A stretch of 64,000 bases of DNA from an uncultured Bacteroidota bacterium. GTDB lineage: Bacteria; Bacteroidota; Bacteroidia; Flavobacteriales; Flavobacteriaceae. Each line of letters opens with the position of its first letter. Position 1 is the first letter of the stretch. Below are positions 58,929 through 64,000 of this stretch, in pieces. Location of the stretch: NCBI GenBank assembly GCA_902586905.1, contig CACIJH010000002.1, positions 40,001 through 104,000 of the forward strand. The letters are read 5' to 3'. The notes beneath the pieces are model-generated. The model ran no database searches. It worked only from the letters and a program-made list of their open reading frames with translations, and was not told the DNA's origin. Both the position numbers and the translations under genes were made by a program.

Positions 58929-59977
58929 TCATGCATGCTGATTTTCGTCTCGATGGGATTTCTTATAATCGTGACAGTCTGTTGTCCTTTTCTCATGTGC
59001 TTTGCAATGCAAAAAATGAACATCAAATCGAACTGGGTGAATTTCTCATAGAATGGTTATCCGATAGCCCTGATATCAAACTCCAAACCAGTGGATCGAC
59101 AGGAAAGCCAACTGAAATCATCGCACAAAAATCGATGTTGGCTGCCTCTGCCATGACAACCATAAACACCTTAGGACTCCTACCAACCCAAAAGGCTCTT
59201 TTATGCCTACCAATGCGCTATATCGCAGGGAAGATGATGCTGATTCGAGCGCTTTTGGCTGGCTTATGGATTGATGTTGTAAAACCCTCTTCAACCCTTA
59301 GTTCTTCTTCAAATACCTATGATTTTACTGCAATGACCCCTCATCAGTTGGAAAATTCAATTGCACATTTAGATCGTTTTAAACAAGTGATTGTAGGAGG
59401 TGCTCCTGTAGATGATCATTTGCGAAGGGCAGTGAAAGGGCACGCCAGTACAATTTACGCAACCTTCGGAATGACAGAGACTTACAGTCATATTGCTCTT
59501 CAAAACCTAAGCCGAGAAGAAGAGCATTATACTGCTGTTGCACAGGTAAAGTTTTCAAAACAAGGCGATAACTTGGTGATTCATGCCCCTCATATTGGTA
59601 TTGAAAAACTCATCACGACTGACTGTGTGGATTTGATATCACCTACCAAATTTGTTTGGAAGGGGAGGAGTGATTTTGTGATTAATTCTGGGGGAATTAA
59701 ACTGCATCCTGAGCAGATTGAGAAACAGCTATCATCAGTCATTTCGACTCCTTTTTTTGTGTTTGGATTACCAGATCAACAATTGGGTGAATCCTTGTCT
59801 ATTGTATTTGAAGGCCATATCCCTGATGAGGCTAAATCAATGATTTTGAAACTCGAGACACTTCGCAAATACGAGATACCAAAAAATTATTTTGTACTTT
59901 CGAAGTTCGTACGTTTAAACGGAAAAATCCAACGCAAATTAACTCTTCAATCAATCGATTTTAATGAAGTTCAATAA
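58925..59977 (+). CDS. menE: o-Succinylbenzoate-CoA ligase, short form
   Basis: A 350-residue AMP-forming acyl-CoA ligase. The P-loop is LQTSGSTGKPTE, the A5 motif TFGMTETYSH and the C-terminal catalytic lysine GKIQRKLT. It is shorter than E. coli MenE (about 450) because the N-terminal subdomain is reduced, as in other Bacteroidetes. The ATG at 58925 in a 4-base overlap (ATGA) is preferred to 58880. A 59-residue membrane protein follows with an overlap of 14 bases. Confidence 0.9.
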   Translation: MIMHADFRLDGISYNRDSLLSFSHVLCNAKNEHQIELGEFLIEWLSDSPDIKLQTSGSTGKPTEIIAQKSMLAASAMTTINTLGLLPTQKALLCLPMRYIAGKMMLIRALLAGLWIDVVKPSSTLSSSSNTYDFTAMTPHQLENSIAHLDRFKQVIVGGAPVDDHLRRAVKGHASTIYATFGMTETYSHIALQNLSREEEHYTAVAQVKFSKQGDNLVIHAPHIGIEKLITTDCVDLISPTKFVWKGRSDFVINSGGIKLHPEQIEKQLSSVISTPFFVFGLPDQQLGESLSIVFEGHIPDEAKSMILKLETLRKYEIPKNYFVLSKFVRLNGKIQRKLTLQSIDFNEVQ

Positions 59978-60143
59978 AAATGTAATTTTTGCTATTGCGT
60001 CTCTGATACTAACGGTCATTGGCATCGTTATTATCCTATTGGGTGCAATAAAGTATCCTGAATATATCTATTGGTCAAGTTTAACAGGGATTGGTTTTAT
60101 CGCTGTTGGGTGGGCGTTTAATGCGCTCAAAGGAAGGGTTTAA
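59964..60143 (+). CDS. Small membrane protein (CAL67264-like)
   Basis: A 59-residue protein with two predicted membrane helices: [20 protein letters not shown] and [13 protein letters not shown], ending in FNALKGRV. From memory this end matches the flavobacterial family called CAL67264 membrane protein; I cannot search to confirm. It overlaps menE by 14 bases and shares TTAA with the convergent fumC stop. Function unknown; the position behind menE is suggestive of a role in the quinone or membrane pathway. Confidence 0.78.
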   Translation: MKFNKNVIFAIASLILTVIGIVIILLGAIKYPEYIYWSSLTGIGFIAVGWAFNALKGRV

Positions 60144-61531
60144 CCCCCAATCATATCTTCGGGGCGAACCCATTGATCAAACTCCTCAGCTGACAGATAA
60201 CCTGTAGCAATCGCTGCATCGCGAAGTGATGTGCCTTCTTCATGTGCTTTTTGTGCAATCTCAGCTGCTTTGTAATATCCAATTTTTGTGTTTAAAGCTG
60301 TAACCAGCATCAACGAGTTGTCAACAAGCTTGTTGATTACATCAATATTTGGTTTGATCCCTTGTGCACAATGCTGGTCGAAGCTCACCACTGCATCTGC
60401 GAGTAAACGAGCAGATTGTAGAAGATTGTTTGCAATGAGAGGTTTGAATACATTTAGTTCAAAATGTCCTTGCGCACCTCCAAAGGCAACAGCAACATCA
60501 TTACCAATAACCTGTGCACAAACCATAGTCAAGGCTTCACATTGGGTAGGGTTGACCTTCCCTGGCATAATTGAACTACCTGGTTCATTGGCAGGAATCG
60601 ACAATTCGCCAATGCCTGAGCGTGGGCCACTTGACATCACTCGAATGTCATGTGCAATTTTGTTCAATGACACTGCAACTTGACGCAAAGCACCATGCGT
60701 TTCTACAAAAGCATCATGACTTGCCAATGCTTCAAATTTATTTGGTGCTGTGACAAATGGATGCCCTGTAAATTCAGCAATATATGATGCTACTCGTTCA
60801 GCATAACCCTTGGGAGCATTGATGCCAGTACCAACTGCAGTCCCACCCAATGCTAGTTCTGCTAGGTGAGGCAAGCTGTTTTCAATGGCTTTGATGCCAT
60901 ACCCAATTTGTGCAACATAGCCAGAGAACTCTTGCCCAAGACTCAGGGGGGTAGCATCCATCATATGCGTACGACCGGCTTTGATCACATTCTCAAACTC
61001 TTTCGATTTTTGAGAAAGTGTTTTTTTGAGTTGATGTAATGCTGGTAGTGTGTTTTCAACAATCAGTTTATAGGCTGCAATATGCATTCCTGTTGGAAAG
61101 GTGTCATTGGAGGACTGCGACTTGTTTACATCATCATTTGGATGCAGTGTTTTTTCGCCTTCACCCAAAGAGTGACCTGCCAACACATGGCCACGATTCG
61201 CGATTACTTCATTCACATTCATATTCGACTGCGTGCCTGAGCCTGTTTGCCATATCACAAGTGGAAATTGGTCGTCATGCTTGCCTTCGAGGATTTCATC
61301 GCACACGCGAGCAATGATGTCTCGCTTGTCATCTTCCAGCACGCCAAGTTCAGCATTGGTATATGCAGCAGCCTTTTTGAGGTACGCAAATCCATAAATC
61401 AATTCGATGGGCATTGACCCTGGATTTCCGATTTTAAAATTGTTTCTTGAACGCTCAGTTTGTGCCCCCCAATACTTGTCGGCAGGGACTTTTACAACTC
61501 CTAAAGTGTCTTTTTCGGCTCGGAATGACAT
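60140..61531 (-). CDS. fumC: Fumarate hydratase, class II
   Basis: A 463-residue lyase of the fumarase/aspartase superfamily. The signature [11 protein letters not shown], the conserved [14 protein letters not shown] and [15 protein letters not shown] segments and the N-terminal [21 protein letters not shown] fit FumC rather than aspartase. It hydrates fumarate to malate in the TCA cycle. The ATG at 61531 ([11 protein letters not shown]) is preferred to one at 61567 that adds 12 unconserved residues. Confidence 0.96.
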   Translation of the reverse strand: MSFRAEKDTLGVVKVPADKYWGAQTERSRNNFKIGNPGSMPIELIYGFAYLKKAAAYTNAELGVLEDDKRDIIARVCDEILEGKHDDQFPLVIWQTGSGTQSNMNVNEVIANRGHVLAGHSLGEGEKTLHPNDDVNKSQSSNDTFPTGMHIAAYKLIVENTLPALHQLKKTLSQKSKEFENVIKAGRTHMMDATPLSLGQEFSGYVAQIGYGIKAIENSLPHLAELALGGTAVGTGINAPKGYAERVASYIAEFTGHPFVTAPNKFEALASHDAFVETHGALRQVAVSLNKIAHDIRVMSSGPRSGIGELSIPANEPGSSIMPGKVNPTQCEALTMVCAQVIGNDVAVAFGGAQGHFELNVFKPLIANNLLQSARLLADAVVSFDQHCAQGIKPNIDVINKLVDNSLMLVTALNTKIGYYKAAEIAQKAHEEGTSLRDAAIATGYLSAEEFDQWVRPEDMIGG

Positions 61532-61588
61532 GGAAATAAAACTTTGTACAAAGGTAACAAAAATCAAATGCTGTTTTTATCAACCTTT

Positions 61589-61620
61589 CTTGTGTGCATC
61601 AAACTTTCTAAATAAATTTG
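61589..61620 (+). promoter_or_regulatory. Promoter of the 54-residue membrane protein
   Basis: CTTG (61589-61592), a 20-base spacer and TAAATTTG (61613-61620) match the consensus with one change in the -33 element. The ATG at 61641 follows after 20 bases. Confidence 0.55.
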
Positions 61621-61640
61621 CACCTAACAAACAGCATGCT

Positions 61641-61805
61641 ATGTTTACTTTTGAACAGTATCTTGGATTTATTCTCTTTCTAACCATCCTCACAATTGGA
61701 TTTTGGCTGATGATTTTCCTCATTGGTTTTGTTATTCCCTACTGGTTGAGTGGAAACCTTATCGAATGGTTTAAAGAAAGAAAAAAGGCAAAGCAATCAG
61801 AGTAG
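61641..61805 (+). CDS. Small single-span membrane protein
   Basis: A 54-residue protein with one or two closely spaced hydrophobic stretches (GFILFLTILTIGFWLMIFLI and FVIPYWL) and a basic C-terminal tail ending KERKKAKQSE. A consensus promoter just upstream and the clean ATG at 61641 support it as a real gene; a longer open frame starting at 61407 runs through fumC antisense and is not credible. It ends one base before the convergent receptor gene. I do not recognise the family. Confidence 0.65.
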   Translation: MFTFEQYLGFILFLTILTIGFWLMIFLIGFVIPYWLSGNLIEWFKERKKAKQSE

Positions 61806-61806
61806 C

Positions 61807-64000
61807 CTAGAACTCAAAGTCTCCAAAACTTTCTTGCCCATACGACCCTCTTCCTCTTCGCTGTTTATTTTTATCTTGTCTAAATCGGTATGTAAACGTA
61901 ATGGTATAGGTGGGCTCACGCCTTTGATATAGCCCCTCGGTTACTGCCACAGGAGTTGTTGTTTGATAGTCGTATTTTGCTGTGTTAAACAAATCGCTAA
62001 ATCTTAAGTTGATCGATGCATTATCATTTAAGATTTCTTTACTCAAGGCCAAATCTGTATATAAAAACCCTTTACTCTTCCCAAATGCTGACTCGTTTGG
62101 ACCTCTGTAACGTACAGATAATTGTGACTGAATCGCAAATGGCAAACGATAGGAGTTACTCAAATTTCCAGACCAACTGGTGTTATCATAATCATACGAG
62201 ATACCCATATAACTACCTTCTTCTATGCGTTTGTAGAAGTTGACACTTGCATAGGTACGCATACCTTTGATCAGTCGTAAAGAAGTATTAAACTCGACGC
62301 CAATTTGTTCGTTTGTACCCAAATTGATTGGAAGTCGACGAATGACAGGCGTTTCGATCCCATTGACAAACACAGTTTCGTCTGTGACAATTGCAACTCG
62401 ACTGACAGCATCTGTTGTTTTGCGATAATAGACAGAACTATTCAGCGTAACTTTTTTAAACTGTTTGATGTAGCCAATGTCAACCCCATTCGAATAACTA
62501 GGATCGAGTTCTGGATTTCCTTGAAAATAACTGGTTTTACTCGATCTAGACTGAAAAGGATTCAGAGTCCAAGCATTTGGACGAGAGATTCTTCGATTGT
62601 ACCCTAGCGTAACGCTTGCTGTTGGATTGATTTCCCAACCCAAATTAAGCGTTGGAAAAAAATCATTATAGGTTTTATTGTTGATGGGTGCATCAGAGTC
62701 CAGCTGCTCAACTAATATGCCAGTATTTTCAAAACGCAATCCTAAGAGAAATGAAAAGGCATTGAACTTTTTACCATATTGGGTGTATAGTGCATGCACC
62801 TCTTGCTCAAAGTCAAGGGTATTTGACAGATTGGTATCGATGGTTGCAGTATTGTTTTCATCAAAGATTTTCACCTCATAATCGATAGCTCTTTTGTTGT
62901 CAGTACCTCGATATCCGGCTTCAAATTGGGTATCTTTATTTATGGGATAAACATAATCGACTTGCACCAAACTTCGCTCTTGATTTTCTAAAGTAGTATT
63001 GATTTCGCTATCATCTGATCGCATACCATTTTCAAAAAATGATTCGATGTCAGAAATTTCTGTTTCATCGTTGTTTTCAGTTTGGAAGGTAGCTGTTAGT
63101 TGATGTCCTTTTTCGTTAAACTTATGCTCAAAATCAATATTGAGTTGGTTGCTGTCTTCTTTATCATTTTCATTTTCAAAACGATTGGTCAGTAACACCC
63201 CATCAGTTTTATACTGCGATTGTTCGTTGATTGTTTGGTCATCCCCATCTCGTTCGTTTGTAAAATAACTCAATGTTACAGAAGACTTTTTAGTCATTTG
63301 AAAATCCATTCCAAAATTGAGATTAAAACCCTGTCTTCTTCGATTAAAAAAGCGCTCCTCAACATATCTCTCAACCGACTCGAGAGGTGTTGTGTAATTA
63401 TTGTCTTGCAAGGCACGACCTTTGTTGGTGCGATCGCTGTATCCCGAATTGGTAAAAAAGTTAAACTTCCCTTTGCGATAGTTTAGATTTGCAGATCCAT
63501 TATAGGTCTCATTTTTACCAGCAGAGAGGTTAAAAACACCATTTAGTCCTTTCAAAAACCTTTTGGCAAGAATGATGTTTATGATCCCTGTTGTTCCTTC
63601 GGCTTGATAACGAGCAGATGGCGAGGTGATTACCTCTACTTTTTCGATTGATTCTGCTGGCAATCTTGTCAATGCTTCCACACCTCCAAACCCAATAAGA
63701 CCAGATGGTTTTCCATCGACCAGTATGCGCACGTTGTTGTTGCCTCGAAGCTCTATGTTCCCATCGATATCAACAGAAACAGAAGGCACATTCTCTAAAA
63801 CGTCTGACACTGTTCCCCCGCTAATAAGGTTGTTTTTGGCAACATTGTAAACTCGCTTATCCAAACGAATTTCAACCTCTGCACTTTGACCAACGAGGTC
63901 AACTCCCTCAAGAGATTCGACAGATGAAACCAAAGCAATGGCTCCTATGTTGATGGTATTATTATAAGCTTTTAAATCAGTCGTAAGATTCTCAAAACCA
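61807..64000 (-). CDS. TonB-dependent receptor-type outer membrane protein (5' part outside window)
   Basis: The frame is open to the right edge; about 731 residues are visible. The visible N-terminus is the end of a carboxypeptidase-regulatory-like domain, then the plug with DVLENVPSVSVDIDGNIELR and NNVRILVDGKPSG, then a large outer-membrane beta-barrel (outer membrane protein beta-barrel family) with SGYSDRT, FERYVEERFF-like loops and an aromatic end. A TTG at 63933 is not the real start, because the same frame continues upstream. The ligand is unknown; siderophore, peptide or glycan uptake are all possible. Confidence 0.88.
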   Translation of the reverse strand, partial: GFENLTTDLKAYNNTINIGAIALVSSVESLEGVDLVGQSAEVEIRLDKRVYNVAKNNLISGGTVSDVLENVPSVSVDIDGNIELRGNNNVRILVDGKPSGLIGFGGVEALTRLPAESIEKVEVITSPSARYQAEGTTGIINIILAKRFLKGLNGVFNLSAGKNETYNGSANLNYRKGKFNFFTNSGYSDRTNKGRALQDNNYTTPLESVERYVEERFFNRRRQGFNLNFGMDFQMTKKSSVTLSYFTNERDGDDQTINEQSQYKTDGVLLTNRFENENDKEDSNQLNIDFEHKFNEKGHQLTATFQTENNDETEISDIESFFENGMRSDDSEINTTLENQERSLVQVDYVYPINKDTQFEAGYRGTDNKRAIDYEVKIFDENNTATIDTNLSNTLDFEQEVHALYTQYGKKFNAFSFLLGLRFENTGILVEQLDSDAPINNKTYNDFFPTLNLGWEINPTASVTLGYNRRISRPNAWTLNPFQSRSSKTSYFQGNPELDPSYSNGVDIGYIKQFKKVTLNSSVYYRKTTDAVSRVAIVTDETVFVNGIETPVIRRLPINLGTNEQIGVEFNTSLRLIKGMRTYASVNFYKRIEEGSYMGISYDYDNTSWSGNLSNSYRLPFAIQSQLSVRYRGPNESAFGKSKGFLYTDLALSKEILNDNASINLRFSDLFNTAKYDYQTTTPVAVTEGLYQRREPTYTITFTYRFRQDKNKQRRGRGSYGQESFGDFEF

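Noticed and set aside
61407..61805. A 132-codon plus-strand frame through fumC
   Set aside because: Its first 78 codons are antisense to fumC; only the last 54 codons look like a gene.

Overview
The window reads as chromosomal core genome of a member of the Bacteroidota, most likely class Flavobacteriia. Several independent signs agree: a protein with a C-terminal type IX secretion (T9SS) sorting domain, a PorQ homologue, a Bacteroidetes-type RNA polymerase omega subunit, a split (non-fused) leu operon with a short LeuA, Bacteroidetes promoters of the TTTG / TAnnTTTG type close to start codons, and a TonB-dependent receptor. The DNA is AT-rich and gene-dense. No gene-free stretch exceeds 300 bases (the longest are about 150-190 bases), many genes overlap by 4-8 bases, and I saw no rRNA, tRNA, CRISPR array, prophage or insertion sequence.

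Layout. 1-5.3 kb: a methyltransferase cut by the left edge, an rRNA methyltransferase and a large secreted Asp-box repeat protein. 5.3-10.5 kb: trmD, an HtrA/Deg protease, dapF, mltG, an RsmI-like methyltransferase and a low-molecular-weight phosphatase. 10.5-17 kb: dnaA, a nonsense-mutated thioesterase, ribD, a GNAT, prmC and ligA. 17-28 kb: a long same-strand run (DUF6913 gene, dapA, bamD, rpoZ, coaBC, DUF4835 gene, recN, fabI, YbbR-like gene, coaE, a two-component pair). 28-35.7 kb: xerD, aroQ, an SDR, lpdA, tandem msrB genes with a hydrolase, an MFS carrier and a GIN-domain protein. 35.9-42 kb: lon, porQ, cmk and rpsA. 42-46.3 kb: leuACDB on the minus strand. 46.4-51.5 kb: a large unknown protein, an RluA-type synthase, panB and dnaK. 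51.6-51.9 kb: a decayed HicAB module. 52-60.1 kb: a menaquinone operon (hotdog thioesterase, menF, menD, menB, menA, menC, a CPBP protease, menE, a 59-residue membrane protein). 60.1-64 kb: fumC, a 54-residue membrane protein and a TonB-dependent receptor cut by the right edge.

Most genes serve housekeeping work: lysine/peptidoglycan precursors (dapA, dapF, mltG), CoA supply (panB, coaBC, coaE), leucine, menaquinone, envelope biogenesis (bamD, porQ) and proteostasis (degQ-like, lon, dnaK). The most interesting signals are regulatory or degenerative. Three proteostasis genes each have a sigma-54-like -24/-12 element (TGGCAT followed at fixed distance by TG), and dnaK also has a perfect 7+3+7 palindrome. 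Two otherwise intact genes (an acyl-CoA thioesterase and a hicB antitoxin) are each broken by one in-frame TAA. The rpsA mRNA leader carries an inverted repeat, and four convergent gene pairs share only four bases across their stop codons.
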